Source: Acidobacteriota bacterium (lineage in GTDB: Bacteria; Acidobacteriota; Terriglobia; Terriglobales; Acidobacteriaceae). Taken from it: a stretch of 64,000 nt of DNA. Within the stretch, counting starts at the first letter, position 1. Every line of letters begins with the position of its first letter. Positions 37,297 through 46,281 of this stretch are shown here, piece by piece. The notes under the pieces were generated by a model. The model worked only from the letters and a program-made list of their open reading frames with translations. It was not told the DNA's origin and ran no database searches. The translations under genes and the position numbers were made by a program. The DNA lies in contig JAJZME010000074.1 of assembly GCA_021803035.1 (NCBI GenBank), positions 32,257 to 96,256 of the forward strand, read 5' to 3'.

Positions 37297-37498
37297 GGAA
37301 AAGTAGAATCCGGCCCACGGGGCCGTGAGCAACGTGCTGGTGAACCCGTCCTAAGACGGTGGGGCTCTCCGCGGTTCATTAGGCATTCCGGACTGGCGGA
37401 CACGGCACACAGAACCGATTGTCGAGTCGAACCCCTGTTCAATGAATGTAGGTTCAACCAGCGTTAGTTACCCACCTGCTTTGCAGGCCGGTTCCTAT
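37297..37498 (-). ncRNA. ssrS: 6S RNA candidate
   Basis: Not annotated by coding potential. Directly downstream of zapA on the same strand, as 6S RNA often is, lies a region that folds into one long rod. The 5' end uaggaaccggcc pairs with ggccggauucua near the 3' end (11 of 12 pairs, counting one G-U), and acgcugguugaacc pairs with gguucaccagcacgu further in; cgguuc/gaaccg closes the apical part. The middle is left open, and the 3' side carries a small ccguc-uuag-gacgg hairpin as in many 6S RNAs. A sigma70-like promoter at 37504-37532 puts the 5' end near 37497. Length is about 200 nt, the normal size. Covariance search was not possible here. Confidence 0.72.
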
Positions 37499-37503
37499 TG
37501 CGG

Positions 37504-37532
37504 ATAGTAGGGGGTTTGCCCCGGAATTACAA
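37504..37532 (-). promoter_or_regulatory. Sigma70-like promoter of the 6S RNA
   Basis: On the minus strand, ttgtaa (37527-37532) and tactat (37504-37509) are separated by exactly 17 bases, a near-consensus -35/-10 pair. The predicted start is about 7 bases downstream, at the terminal stem of the 6S candidate. Confidence 0.65.
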
Positions 37533-37611
37533 GTCTTGTGCAGGTCGGGCAAAGTGTGCTACTTTCTTGCGTCCGGCTTTCAGAGGCTTCCGAAAAGGCA
37601 CTTACGCTCTT

Positions 37612-37926
37612 TTACGAAGCCGTCTTTCGCTCCACTTCCAGCACCTCGTCCAGCAGACCACGCAGGCTGGCGGCGCGGGCGCGCCCCACGTCTACATTTG
37701 CCGAGCCGCTCAGCGACAGCTCGTCGGCCAGATTCAATGCGGCCAGCACGGCCACGCGCAGCGAGTCGACGGTGCGGCCCTCCGCGGCCACGGCGCGCAT
37801 CTTGGCATCAACAAAAGCCGCCAGCTCGCGGATGTGGTCCGGATCCTGGCCGTAGAGATGGTAAGTCTGATCGTAAATTTCGACGGTGACGTATTCCATT
37901 GGCTTGCCATGCTGCTCGTCAGCCAT
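37612..37926 (-). CDS. zapA: Cell division protein ZapA
   Basis: 104 residues. ZapA bundles FtsZ protofilaments at the division site. The N-terminal domain, YVTVEIYDQTYHLYGQDPDHIRELAAFVDAKMRAVA, is the ZapA fold (V-x-I-x-G-x-x-Y-x-l, then the first helix), followed by VAVLAALNLADELSL and a C-terminal coiled segment. The ATG at 37926 (MADEQ) is chosen; an ATG at 37938 and one at 37896 also exist. It is downstream of the small coiled-coil gene, with a gap of 8 bases, and upstream of the 6S RNA candidate. The pheST-zapA-6S layout is seen in several bacteria. Confidence 0.9.
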   Translation of the reverse strand: MADEQHGKPMEYVTVEIYDQTYHLYGQDPDHIRELAAFVDAKMRAVAAEGRTVDSLRVAVLAALNLADELSLSGSANVDVGRARAASLRGLLDEVLEVERKTAS

Positions 37927-37934
37927 GCATCTCC

Positions 37935-38273
37935 TCAAAGCTCAATCGCGTCGAGCTGAGCCAGCAGCCGATCCACGCGCTGGCGTACGTGGTTGCGCTC
38001 GCTCCGCAGCGCGTTGATCTCGCTGTGCAACTGCTCGGCCAGCCCCGTTTGTTCGCGCAGTTGCTCCTCGGCTTTTGCGGCGCGGTCTTCGGCCGCCGTG
38101 CGCGCCTGGCGCTCCTGCTTCACTAGCTCCACCGCCCGCAGAATCCGTTCCTCAAGCGCGGAAAAATCGTCGGCGCTGAGCGCCAGCGCTCCTCCGTCGG
38201 CCGGCGCTTCGTGCGCCTGCTGCTCGGCTTTCGCCTCGGCCACGGCTGCGAACTCCGGAAATGATTGTGACAT
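37935..38273 (-). CDS. Small coiled-coil protein beside ZapA
   Basis: 112 residues. Residues 38-112 form one continuous predicted coiled coil (ALEERILRAVELVKQERQA, then AEEQLREQTGLAEQLHSEI and ALRSERNHVRQRVDRLL) with heptad hydrophobic positions. There is no membrane segment and no Cys. The gene ends 8 bases before zapA on the same strand, so it is probably cotranscribed with it. Position and structure suggest a ZapB-like or FtsZ-associated factor, but the sequence is not recognisably ZapB and this is inference only. The start MSQSFPEFAAV at 38273 is used. Confidence 0.7.
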   Translation of the reverse strand: MSQSFPEFAAVAEAKAEQQAHEAPADGGALALSADDFSALEERILRAVELVKQERQARTAAEDRAAKAEEQLREQTGLAEQLHSEINALRSERNHVRQRVDRLLAQLDAIEL

Positions 38274-38307
38274 CGAAAAATTCCCCCTCAATACGCGCTC
38301 TGTCGAG

Positions 38308-40467
38308 TCAGTATAGCGCCGATTGGGATTGCGTTTGCGCCTGGGTTCGCAAGCGCGCACCAGCCTTGCCAACGGCCGCGGCCACACGTGCCTGATACTC
38401 TTGCAGTTCCTCTTCGCGCAGGGTGCGGTCGGGCGCCTGGAAGGTGGCGCCGAGCAGCAGCGAGTACTCGCGCTCACCCAGCCGCGCATCGCGAAACACT
38501 TCGCGCACGCGCCACTCCACCAGCTCGGGAAGCTGCAATTCAGCCAGCGCCCGGTCGATGGCTTCCCATGGAATACCGCGGTCGAGCACCAGCGAAAAGT
38601 CGCGGCGCACAGGCTGGAAGCGGGAGATCTCGCGTGCCGCGGGCCGGCGCAACGGAAGCTTGTACAAGCGGTCAAGATAAAGCTCGCCCACCAGCACCGG
38701 CTCCTTGATCTTGCGCGCCGCGGCCTCACGCGGATGCAGTTGGCCGAACCATCCCACTGTGATGCCTTCCACCACCACACGCGCTGAGCGGTATGGATGC
38801 AGCCAGGCGGGCGTGATTCCCGCCTCGGGCGAAAAGTGGTCAAAGTAGGCCGCCGCGGCCTGAACGCGCGCCAGCACCTGCTCCACCACGCCCTTCACAT
38901 CGTGGAACTCGATGGCGCGACCCGGATGCAGCGCGCCTTGCTCCGGCAGCGCGCCCACGGCGCCGAAGGAAACGGCAGGCCGCTCAACAACCTTCTCCGT
39001 GGTGCCGCTGAAGACCGTGCCCAGCTCGAAGAGGCGCGCGTCGCTCACATCGCGGTGCAGGTTGCCGGCGATCATGCCAAGCATGCCCGCCACCAGCGAG
39101 GGGCGCAGCACGCCGGCCTCTTCGCTCAGCGGATTGCCCAGCGGCACAACCTGTGCCGGCTGCGGCGCGGTCCCGGCAGCTTCAGCCGCCGAGCAGAAGG
39201 TGCTGGAAATGGCCTCATGAAATCCGGCGGCCAGCAGCGTGCCGCGCACCGCGGCCTCGTGATCCGCCCAGGGCAGCGCCGTGACGCCGGCGCCATAGGC
39301 CGGCAGCGTGTTGGCAAAGCGGTTGTAGCCGTAAACCCGCGCCACCTCCTCGATCAGGTCGATCTCGCGCTCCAGATCAAGCCGCCAACTCGGCAGGGCC
39401 ACCAGCCACTCGGCATCTTCGCCAGTCGGCTGGCCGGCTTGCTGACTCGCTAACCCGCAGCCCAGCGCCGTCAGCACGTTTTCGACGATTGCGGCAGTGA
39501 TGCCTTCTTCGTCCACGGTCTGGCCCAGGATGCGCTGCACCTCGCCAAGCGCCAGCGCCACGGGCCTGCGGCTGGCGGTGCGCTGCTCCAGGGCGGCGAT
39601 GCGCGCGTCCACAAGCTCGCCTTCGATGGTGCCGCCGTTGGCCAGCAGGATGCGGCTGACCAGCGCGGAAGCCACCGGCGCGGCGTTGAAATCGGCGCCG
39701 CGCTCAAAGCGGTGGCTGGCGTCGGTGTGCAGTCCATGGCGGCGCGCGGTCTGGCGCACGGCCATGGGATCGAACCACGCGGCCTCCACCAGCACATTCT
39801 TGGTCTCCGGCGTAATCATCGAGTCCCAGCCGCCCATGACGCCGGCCAGTGCCAGAGCCTTCGCATGATCGGCAACAACCAGATCGTTGGGATCGAGCAC
39901 GCGGTCCATGCCGTCCAGCGTCTTCAGCCGTTCGCCTTTGCGCGCGCGCCGCACCACGATGCCGCCCTCGATCTTGTCCAGGTCGAAGGCGTGCGTGGGT
40001 TGCCCCATGGCAAGCCACGCAAAGTTTGTGGCATCCACTGCGTTGGAGATGAACTTCTGTTCCAGCAGATTGAAGTAGGTGGCCACCTCCGCGCCGGGGA
40101 ACCAGTCGCGCGAGTCGCCAATGGAGATGCCGCGCAGCACGCGCGCCGTAAACCGGCCGCAGGCGTCTTCCGCCTCGATGCGAACAGAAAACGGAGCCTT
40201 CGCCTTTTGCGCCTCCGGCAGCGCAACATCCAGCGGCTGCAGCGGCACGCCATAAATAGCCGCCGCCTCGCGCGCCACGCCGTAATGATTCATGGCGTCA
40301 ACGCGGTTGGTGGTGATGTCCATCTCATAGAGCGAGCCATTGCCGGGGCCGAGATCGTAGATGCCCTCGACCGCGATGCCGCGCAGGGTGAGATCTTCGG
40401 CAAGTTGCGCGTCGTCAACTGCAAGCGCGGGTAGGAAACTACGAAGCCATTTGGTCAGTATTCTCAT
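38308..40467 (-). CDS. pheT: Phenylalanine-tRNA ligase beta subunit, lacking tRNA-binding domain
   Basis: 719 residues, against about 790 for typical bacterial PheT. After the first 35 residues the sequence goes straight from DLTLRGIAVEGIYDLGPGNGS to LYEMDITTNRVDAMNHYGVAREAAA, skipping the EMAP-II-like tRNA-binding module that usually lies between. The B3/B4 editing region (QPTHAFDLDKIEG), B5 DNA-binding-like domain (VALGEVQRILGQ) and the C-terminal ferredoxin-fold anticodon-binding domain (SRFQPVRRDFSLVLD) are all present. It forms the alpha2-beta2 synthetase with PheS, encoded directly upstream (46 bases). Function should be retained, but tRNA contact must differ from the standard enzyme. 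Confidence 0.93.
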   Translation of the reverse strand: MRILTKWLRSFLPALAVDDAQLAEDLTLRGIAVEGIYDLGPGNGSLYEMDITTNRVDAMNHYGVAREAAAIYGVPLQPLDVALPEAQKAKAPFSVRIEAEDACGRFTARVLRGISIGDSRDWFPGAEVATYFNLLEQKFISNAVDATNFAWLAMGQPTHAFDLDKIEGGIVVRRARKGERLKTLDGMDRVLDPNDLVVADHAKALALAGVMGGWDSMITPETKNVLVEAAWFDPMAVRQTARRHGLHTDASHRFERGADFNAAPVASALVSRILLANGGTIEGELVDARIAALEQRTASRRPVALALGEVQRILGQTVDEEGITAAIVENVLTALGCGLASQQAGQPTGEDAEWLVALPSWRLDLEREIDLIEEVARVYGYNRFANTLPAYGAGVTALPWADHEAAVRGTLLAAGFHEAISSTFCSAAEAAGTAPQPAQVVPLGNPLSEEAGVLRPSLVAGMLGMIAGNLHRDVSDARLFELGTVFSGTTEKVVERPAVSFGAVGALPEQGALHPGRAIEFHDVKGVVEQVLARVQAAAAYFDHFSPEAGITPAWLHPYRSARVVVEGITVGWFGQLHPREAAARKIKEPVLVGELYLDRLYKLPLRRPAAREISRFQPVRRDFSLVLDRGIPWEAIDRALAELQLPELVEWRVREVFRDARLGEREYSLLLGATFQAPDRTLREEELQEYQARVAAAVGKAGARLRTQAQTQSQSALY

Positions 40468-40513
40468 CGAGGAAGCACCCTTTGAGCGGAGCCAGCGGAG
40501 TTAGCCACGCTTC

Positions 40514-41620
40514 TTACACAAATTGCCCCAAAAACCTCATATCCCCCGCAAAGAACTGCCCGATCTCGCTGACCCCGTACTTCATCATGGCGATACGCTC
40601 CACGCCCATGCCGAAGGCGAAGCCGGAGATCCTTTTCGGATCGTAGGCGGGCTGTTTTTCCTGGGCGAAGGCGAAGACTGCCGGATCCACCATGCCGCAG
40701 CCCAGCAGCTCGATCCAGCCCGACTGCTTGCACTTGCGGCAGCCCTTGCCGCCGCAGAAGATGCAACTGATCTGCACATCGGCGCTGGGCTCGGTGAAGG
40801 GAAAGAACGACGGGAAGAAGCGCGTCTTGACTGACGAGCCGAACAGCGCCTTCATGGCGTGATCGAGCGTGCCCTTCAGGTCGCTGAAGGTGATGTTGGT
40901 GTCCACGCAAAGGCCCTCCACCTGGTGGAAGATGGGCGAGTGGGTGGCGTCCGCGGCATCGTTGCGGTGCACCTTGCCGGGGATGACGATGCGCACCGGC
41001 GGCGGCTGCTGCTCCATGGTGCGCATCTGCACCGGCGAGGTGTGCGTGCGCAGGAGCAGCCGGTCGCGCTGCGGACGGCGCTCCTGGCCGGCAACCACCA
41101 GCGTGTCCTGCGTGTCGCGCGCCGGATGGCCGGGCGGAAAGTTCATGCTCTCAAAGTTGTAGTAGTCGCTCTCGACCTCCGGCCCCACGCCCACCGAGTA
41201 GCCCAGGGCGGCAAACACCTGCACAATCTCGTTCATCGTGCGCGTTATGGGGTGTTCGGCGCCGGTGAGCCGCCGCGTCCCGGGCAGCGTGATGTCGATG
41301 GCCTCGGCGGCTAGTGCCGCATCGCTGGGCCCCGAGCCGGCCGCCTGCTCCAGCAGGCCCTCCACGATCGCCTTGAACGCGTTGAACCGCTGGCCCAGAG
41401 CCTTCTTGGCCTCGGGCGGCGCAGCCTTGAGCCAGCGCGCAGAGACTTCGTTGAGCCGGCCCTGCTTGCGGCCCAGCCAGCGCAGGCGAAAGGCCTCAAT
41501 CGCCTCCGGCGAATCGAGAGTGGCCGCGTCCGCGGCGGCCTGCTGCTCCAGCGCGGCGAAGGCGTGGTCGAGCGCGGCCTCGTCAAATGCCGTCAAATTG
41601 GGAATCGCTTCGTTCGTCAT
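40514..41620 (-). CDS. pheS: Phenylalanine-tRNA ligase alpha subunit
   Basis: 368 residues, normal length. Catalytic subunit; charges tRNA-Phe. The N-terminal coiled coil (residues 1-85) is followed by the class II core: motif 1 region HPITRTMNEIVQVFAALGY, motif 2 RTHTSPVQMRTM, and motif 3 GFAFGMGVERIAMMKYG near the C-terminus. The Phe-binding FPSFFPFTEPS is intact, and CIFCGGKGCRKCKQSGW holds Cys residues typical of PheS. It is followed by pheT and preceded by rplT, with a 177-base gap that contains a strong hairpin. Confidence 0.96.
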   Translation of the reverse strand: MTNEAIPNLTAFDEAALDHAFAALEQQAAADAATLDSPEAIEAFRLRWLGRKQGRLNEVSARWLKAAPPEAKKALGQRFNAFKAIVEGLLEQAAGSGPSDAALAAEAIDITLPGTRRLTGAEHPITRTMNEIVQVFAALGYSVGVGPEVESDYYNFESMNFPPGHPARDTQDTLVVAGQERRPQRDRLLLRTHTSPVQMRTMEQQPPPVRIVIPGKVHRNDAADATHSPIFHQVEGLCVDTNITFSDLKGTLDHAMKALFGSSVKTRFFPSFFPFTEPSADVQISCIFCGGKGCRKCKQSGWIELLGCGMVDPAVFAFAQEKQPAYDPKRISGFAFGMGVERIAMMKYGVSEIGQFFAGDMRFLGQFV

Positions 41621-41734
41621 GCGTAAAGAGCAGGATAAATCACCGGGTGAGCCCCCATCAGCGCAGGTGCTCTACCGCACCTATCGCGGCTCGCGCCTTG
41701 GTCAAGGGAATTCGTGACCCGCTCATAGACTCGA

Positions 41735-41767
41735 ACGGCCCGGAATCCACGTGCGATTCCGGGCCGT
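41735..41767. terminator. 13-bp perfect hairpin between rplT and pheS
   Basis: Arms acggcccggaatc (41735-41747) and gattccgggccgt (41755-41767) around a 7-base loop. On the plus strand cttttcc follows; on the coding (minus) strand no T-run follows. It may be a bidirectional terminator or a pheST leader/attenuator element; the sequence alone does not decide. Confidence 0.5.
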
Positions 41768-41797
41768 CTTTTCCGCCAGTCATATCTCTTTGTGCGA

Positions 41798-42166
41798 TCA
41801 GGCCGCGTTCGCCGCCAATGCGGTCTTAGCCTGCTCCACCAGCCTGGTGAATCCCGCCGCGTCATGCACGGCAATATCCGCCAGAATCTTGCGGTCCAGC
41901 TCCACGCCGGCCTTCTTCAGGCCGTTGATGAACTGCGAATAGCTCGTCCCGTTCAGCTTGCAGGCGGCGGAGATACGCACAATCCACAGCGAACGGAACT
42001 GGCGCTTCTTCTGCCGGCGGCCCACATAGGCAAACTTCAGGCCGCGTTCCACGGCCTCCTGGGCTGCCTGGTAGAGCTTGGATTTGGTAAGGAAATAACC
42101 GCTGGCGCGGTCGAGAATCTTCTTGCGGCGATCACTCCGCTTGGTGCTGCGTTTTACGCGGGGCAT
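41798..42166 (-). CDS. rplT: 50S ribosomal protein L20
   Basis: 122 residues, normal length. Early-assembling 23S rRNA-binding protein; in several bacteria it also represses its own operon. The sequence is all basic and helical, starting [25 protein letters not shown], with [20 protein letters not shown] and [29 protein letters not shown], the L20 signature. It lies 135 bases downstream of rpmI. infC, normally the first gene of this operon, is not upstream here; trpD occupies that place. Confidence 0.97.
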   Translation of the reverse strand: MPRVKRSTKRSDRRKKILDRASGYFLTKSKLYQAAQEAVERGLKFAYVGRRQKKRQFRSLWIVRISAACKLNGTSYSQFINGLKKAGVELDRKILADIAVHDAAGFTRLVEQAKTALAANAA

Positions 42167-42301
42167 GGGTTGGTTCTCCTTTGCGGTTCGTCAGTTGCGC
42201 GGCTGGAGGCAGGAAGGCCGCATCGATGGCAGCCAGTGAACCTCTTCACTCGCGAGTTGAGCCTGAGCGGAACTTTCCAGAAAAGTTCCTCCACAGGGTG
42301 G

Positions 42302-42499
42302 TCAGGCGTAGGGAATCATGCGCGATACCTTCGCGTGGTCGCCGTCAGAAACCAGTGCGCTCTTGCCGAGCGCGCGCTTGGTCTTCGGTGCCTTCGACGT
42401 AAGGATGTGCCGCGTCTTCGTGTGGCCCCGCTTGATCTTCCCGGTGCCGGTCTTGCTGAAGCGCTTGGCCGCGCCCGAATGGGTCTTCAACTTGGGCAT
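42302..42499 (-). CDS. rpmI: 50S ribosomal protein L35
   Basis: 65 residues, normal length. Begins [31 protein letters not shown], the L35 signature, and ends KVSRMIPYA. The start at 42499 fits the family; the in-frame ATG at 42550 does not. It is followed by rplT. About 141 bases separate it from trpD upstream, enough for its own promoter. Confidence 0.97.
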   Translation of the reverse strand: MPKLKTHSGAAKRFSKTGTGKIKRGHTKTRHILTSKAPKTKRALGKSALVSDGDHAKVSRMIPYA

Positions 42500-42640
42500 T
42501 TTCTTCTCGCTTTTGCGTGGAGCGGGTTGAACCCGTCGTGAATTCCTCAAGGAGGCAGAGATATCCCTGCCCCGCTGAGGCTCTCTTGAGTATATCGCAC
42601 CCCCGGCCGCTGAACCAGCCCGGCGCCGGCCTTGGCAGGC

Positions 42641-43699
42641 TTAGCCGTTGGCGGCGTGCTTCCTGCCGAACTGGCGCAGCTTTTCCAGCGTAGCCGCAGC
42701 CTGGCCGGAATCGATGGCCTCGGCGCCCATCGCCACGCCCTCTTTCAGATCCCCGGCCAGCCCGGCGGCCACCAGAGCCCCGGCGGCATTCAACAGCACG
42801 ATATCGCGCCGCGCCCCCGGGATGCCGGTCAGCACGTCGTAAAGCAGGGCCCGGTTGGTCTCCACGTCGCCGCCGATGAACTCTTCGAGCCGGGTCCGCG
42901 GCAGCCCGGCCATCTCCGGCGTGATGCGGGCGGCTTTGAGCGTGGATTCGCCCGTCGCCGACTGCTCAACCCGCGCCACCACGGACTCGCCGGTCGTCGT
43001 CAGCTCGTCGATTCCGTCGGTGCCATGCACCACAAAGGCTCGCCTGGCGCCCAGCTCCGCCAGCGCGCGGCCCACCAGCAACACCTTGCTGGGCGCCAGC
43101 ACGCCGATCACCTGCGTCCGCGCGCCGGCCGGGTTGGTCAGTGGCCCGCACAGATTGAATATCGTGCGGAATCCCAGCGCCCGCCGCAGCGGTCCCACCA
43201 CCTTCATCGCCGGATGGTAGTGCGGGGCAAAGAGAAACATGAATCCGGTCTCGCGCAGGCATTCGACCGCCAGCTCGGGCTCGAGCGCGATGGGCACGCC
43301 CAGCGCCTCCAGCACGTCTGCCGCGCCGCAGCGCGAAGTAATGGCGCGATTGCCGTGCTTGGCCACCTTGGCTCCCGCCGCCGCGGCCACCAGCGCCGCA
43401 CCCGACGAAATATTGAAGGTCAGCGGCCCTCCGCCGCCGGTGCCCACCACGTCCACCAGCTCGTCGCGCTCCTCGTCGGAAAGCGGAACCGGCGTGACGC
43501 GCTGGCGCATCACCTCGACGAAGCCGGCCAGCTCCGGCGCCTGCTCGCCGCGCGTGGCCATCACCGCCAGCAGCGCCGCCGTTTCCACCTCCGGCGCAGC
43601 GCCGGCCAGTATCTGTTCCAGCACGCCGGCCGCCTGCTTGCGGGTAAGCGCCGCGCCATCCTCGGCCAGCGGCTTCAGCAACTCCTTCAACAAGGCCAT
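42641..43699 (-). CDS. trpD: Anthranilate phosphoribosyltransferase
   Basis: 352 residues. Joins anthranilate to PRPP, the second step of tryptophan synthesis. The phosphate-binding VGTGGGGPLTFNISS (usual GTGGDGxxTFNiST) near residue 87, KHGNRAITSRCGAADVLEALG, the metal/substrate loop FAPHYHPAMKVVGPLRRALGFRTIFNLCGPLTNP, and a C-terminal MGAEAIDSGQAAATLEKL are all family motifs. No other trp gene is nearby. It lies upstream of rpmI on the same strand, where infC is often found in other bacteria, and diverges from sucC. Confidence 0.95.
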   Translation of the reverse strand: MALLKELLKPLAEDGAALTRKQAAGVLEQILAGAAPEVETAALLAVMATRGEQAPELAGFVEVMRQRVTPVPLSDEERDELVDVVGTGGGGPLTFNISSGAALVAAAAGAKVAKHGNRAITSRCGAADVLEALGVPIALEPELAVECLRETGFMFLFAPHYHPAMKVVGPLRRALGFRTIFNLCGPLTNPAGARTQVIGVLAPSKVLLVGRALAELGARRAFVVHGTDGIDELTTTGESVVARVEQSATGESTLKAARITPEMAGLPRTRLEEFIGGDVETNRALLYDVLTGIPGARRDIVLLNAAGALVAAGLAGDLKEGVAMGAEAIDSGQAAATLEKLRQFGRKHAANG

Positions 43700-43866
43700 A
43701 TCCTTCTATGGTAACGGCCTTGGGCTGAGACGGTCGGCTTGCCGCTCCCGAGGCCGCCAAGATAGTATTGGGGTGCCGCTACTACGGCCTCTCTGGCCCT
43801 TTAAATTGTGGACCCGATGCCGAATCCTCCTTTTATAAACAGCGGCCGGGGCGATCAAAATCCAAT

Positions 43867-45048
43867 ATGAAAATTCATGAGTATCAGGCGAAAGAAATCC
43901 TGGCAAAGTATGGTGTTCCCGTGCCCAGGGGCGAAATGGCCAATACGCCGGAGGAAGCTGCGGCCGTAGCCCGCAAGCTCTTTGCCGAAGGCGCTTCGGG
44001 CGTGGTGGTCAAGGCGCAGATTCACGCCGGCGGCCGCGGCAAGGGCGGCGGTGTAAAGGTCGCCCGCACCCGCGAAGAGGCTGAAGAGCACGTCAAGAAC
44101 ATTCTTGGCATGCAGCTTGTCACGCACCAGACCGGTCCCCAGGGCCAGAAGGTGCAGCGGCTGCTCATCGAAGAGACGGCGGCCATCGACCGCGAGCTCT
44201 ATCTGGGCATCGTGCTCGACCGCGCCACCGGAAAGCTCGTGTTTATGGCGTCCCAGGCCGGCGGCATGGAGATTGAGGAAGTGGCCGCCAAGACTCCCGA
44301 GGCCATCTTTAAAGAGACCATTGACCCGGCGGTGGGCTTTGGAGCATGGCAGGCGCGCAAGCTGGCCTTCGCCCTGGGACTCAAGCCGGCGCAGATCAAT
44401 CAAGCCGTGGCCTTCTTCCAGAGCCTCTACAAAGCCTTTGTCGAATCCGACGCCTCGCTGGCCGAGATCAATCCTTTCATCACCACCAAGGACGACAAGC
44501 TCTTCGCCCTCGACGCCAAGATGAACTTCGACGACAACGCCCTCTTCCGCCACCCGGAGATCAAGGCGCTGCGTGACATCGCCGAAGAGGATCCGCTGGA
44601 GGTGGAAGCCAGCAAGTACGCGCTCAACTACATCAAGCTCGACGGCTCCATCGCCTGCATGGTCAACGGCGCCGGCCTGGCCATGGCCACCATGGACATC
44701 ATCAAGTACGCCGGCGGCAGCCCCGCCAACTTCCTGGATGTGGGCGGCGGCGCCACCCAGGAGCAGATCGAGCACGCCTTTGAAATCCTGCTCTCCGACT
44801 CGCATGTGAAGGCCATCTTCATCAATATCTTCGGTGGCATTCTGCGCGTGGACCGGCTGGCCACGGGCGTGGTGGCCGCGGCGCGCAAGCTCAACGTGAC
44901 CGTGCCCATCGTCCTGCGGCTGGAAGGCACCAACGTCGAAGAGGGCCGTTTGATCCTCAAGGAATCCGGCTTGAATTTCCAGGTCGGCGCAACCATGAAA
45001 GAGGCAGCGGAGCTGGTCGTAAAGGCAGCAGCGGGGGTGGGAGCATAA
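43867..45048 (+). CDS. sucC: Succinyl-CoA synthetase beta subunit
   Basis: 393 residues, normal length. ATP-grasp subunit that, with SucD, interconverts succinyl-CoA and succinate with substrate-level phosphorylation in the TCA cycle. The start [25 protein letters not shown] is family-typical; [18 protein letters not shown] holds the nucleotide, and [30 protein letters not shown] is the metal site. [16 protein letters not shown] and NIFGGILR close the succinate-phosphate side. The last codon overlaps the sucD start in TAATG, so translation is coupled. The E1 and E2 of 2-oxoglutarate dehydrogenase lie 15 kb away. Confidence 0.97.
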   Translation: MKIHEYQAKEILAKYGVPVPRGEMANTPEEAAAVARKLFAEGASGVVVKAQIHAGGRGKGGGVKVARTREEAEEHVKNILGMQLVTHQTGPQGQKVQRLLIEETAAIDRELYLGIVLDRATGKLVFMASQAGGMEIEEVAAKTPEAIFKETIDPAVGFGAWQARKLAFALGLKPAQINQAVAFFQSLYKAFVESDASLAEINPFITTKDDKLFALDAKMNFDDNALFRHPEIKALRDIAEEDPLEVEASKYALNYIKLDGSIACMVNGAGLAMATMDIIKYAGGSPANFLDVGGGATQEQIEHAFEILLSDSHVKAIFINIFGGILRVDRLATGVVAAARKLNVTVPIVLRLEGTNVEEGRLILKESGLNFQVGATMKEAAELVVKAAAGVGA

Positions 45049-45923
45049 TGGCAGTTCTGGTCAATAACGAGACACGACTCATCGTTCAGGGCATCACCGG
45101 CAAAGAAGGCACCTTTCACGCAAAAGGCTGCGCGGAATATGGAACCAAAGTTGTCGGCGGTGTGACGCCCGGCAAAGGCGGCACCTCCCACGAGGGCTGG
45201 CCTGTTTTCAACACCGTCTCTGAAGCCGTGGAAAAGACCGGCGCCAACGCCACCATGATCTTTGTGCCACCGCCGTTTGCGGGCGACGCCATTCTGGAAG
45301 CCGAGGACGCGGGCATTCCACTCATCGTCTGCATCACCGAGGGCATCCCCACGCTTGACATGGTGAAGGTGTGGGCCAGGCTGAAGACATCGAAGTCGCG
45401 GCTGATCGGGCCCAACTGTCCCGGCGTCATCTCGCCCGGTATGGCCAAGATCGGCATCATGCCCGGCCGCATCCACAAGCAAGGCTCGGTCGGCATCGTC
45501 TCCCGCTCGGGCACGCTCACCTACGAAGCTGTGCACCAGCTCACCCAGCGCGGCATCGGCCAGTCGACGGCCATTGGAATCGGCGGCGATCCCATCATCG
45601 GCACCACCCACATCGACGCGCTGCGCCTGCTCAACGACGACCCCGACACCGAAGCCATCGTCATGATCGGCGAAATCGGCGGCTCGGCGGAAGAAGCCGC
45701 GGCGCAGTTCGTCAATCAGCATGTGAAGAAGCCGGTGGTTGGCTTCATCGCTGGCCAGACCGCGCCTCCCGGGCGCCGCATGGGCCACGCCGGCGCAATC
45801 ATCTCCGGCGGACAGGGCACCGCGGCCGACAAGATGAAAGCCATGACCGCGGCGGGCATTCACGTCGTGGTCTCGCCGGCCGACATCGGCGAGGAGCTGG
45901 CAAAGGTCATCGGCAGGGCGTGA
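45048..45923 (+). CDS. sucD: Succinyl-CoA synthetase alpha subunit
   Basis: 291 residues. CoA-binding Rossmann domain ([34 protein letters not shown]) and the catalytic loop [18 protein letters not shown] containing the phosphorylated His, near residue 247. [17 protein letters not shown] and [20 protein letters not shown] are typical. It forms a heterodimer or heterotetramer with SucC, whose gene overlaps the start by one base. A strong terminator follows the stop. Confidence 0.97.
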   Translation: MAVLVNNETRLIVQGITGKEGTFHAKGCAEYGTKVVGGVTPGKGGTSHEGWPVFNTVSEAVEKTGANATMIFVPPPFAGDAILEAEDAGIPLIVCITEGIPTLDMVKVWARLKTSKSRLIGPNCPGVISPGMAKIGIMPGRIHKQGSVGIVSRSGTLTYEAVHQLTQRGIGQSTAIGIGGDPIIGTTHIDALRLLNDDPDTEAIVMIGEIGGSAEEAAAQFVNQHVKKPVVGFIAGQTAPPGRRMGHAGAIISGGQGTAADKMKAMTAAGIHVVVSPADIGEELAKVIGRA

Positions 45924-45953
45924 AACGCAGCTTCCGGCTGCATGCTTCAACTG

Positions 45954-45982
45954 CAAAAGCCCACCTTGGCGGTGGGCTTTTG
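45954..45982 (+). terminator. Rho-independent terminator after sucD
   Basis: Arms caaaagcccacc (45954-45965) and ggtgggcttttg (45971-45982) pair perfectly around a 5-base loop, with a T-run inside the 3' arm. It stands 30 bases after the sucD stop. Confidence 0.85.
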
Positions 45983-46281
45983 TATGTGCGCGGAAAAGAG
46001 GCTGGAGCTTTGCAACGGCCGGATGGAACCGCTCTTCGGGCTCCCGCCATTTGGCCCTCCGGGTGTTTCGCTCATGTCCCGGCGCAGGCAGATTTCCCTG
46101 AGATTTCTGCTGCGGCAGTTTCCATCGCCCGGACTGCATGATCCGGTTTGAAAAACTGCAATCTCGCCTTCGATTTCTCAACCGCGCTTAAAGCTTGATG
46201 GGGGCCACTCCAGTTATAGTTGCACATGCGGCCCTCTCCAATGAGGCTGCGTAAAAATTCCCGCACAGGAGCATATGTTTC
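45983..46281. other. Intergenic region between sucCD and ndk, no gene seen
   Basis: About 300 bases with no credible coding frame. Around 46020-46090 the sequence is compositionally odd, with short reading frames on both strands that look like non-coding repeat remnants. It should contain the ndk promoter, but I could not assign convincing boxes. Confidence 0.4.

Noticed and set aside
41700..41738. gttcgagtc followed by a CCA-like end on the minus strand
   Set aside because: The acceptor 3' strand has no 5' partner; it does not fold as a tRNA.
45983..46150. Short open frame after sucD
   Set aside because: It includes part of the terminator and has no ribosome-binding site or conserved sequence.
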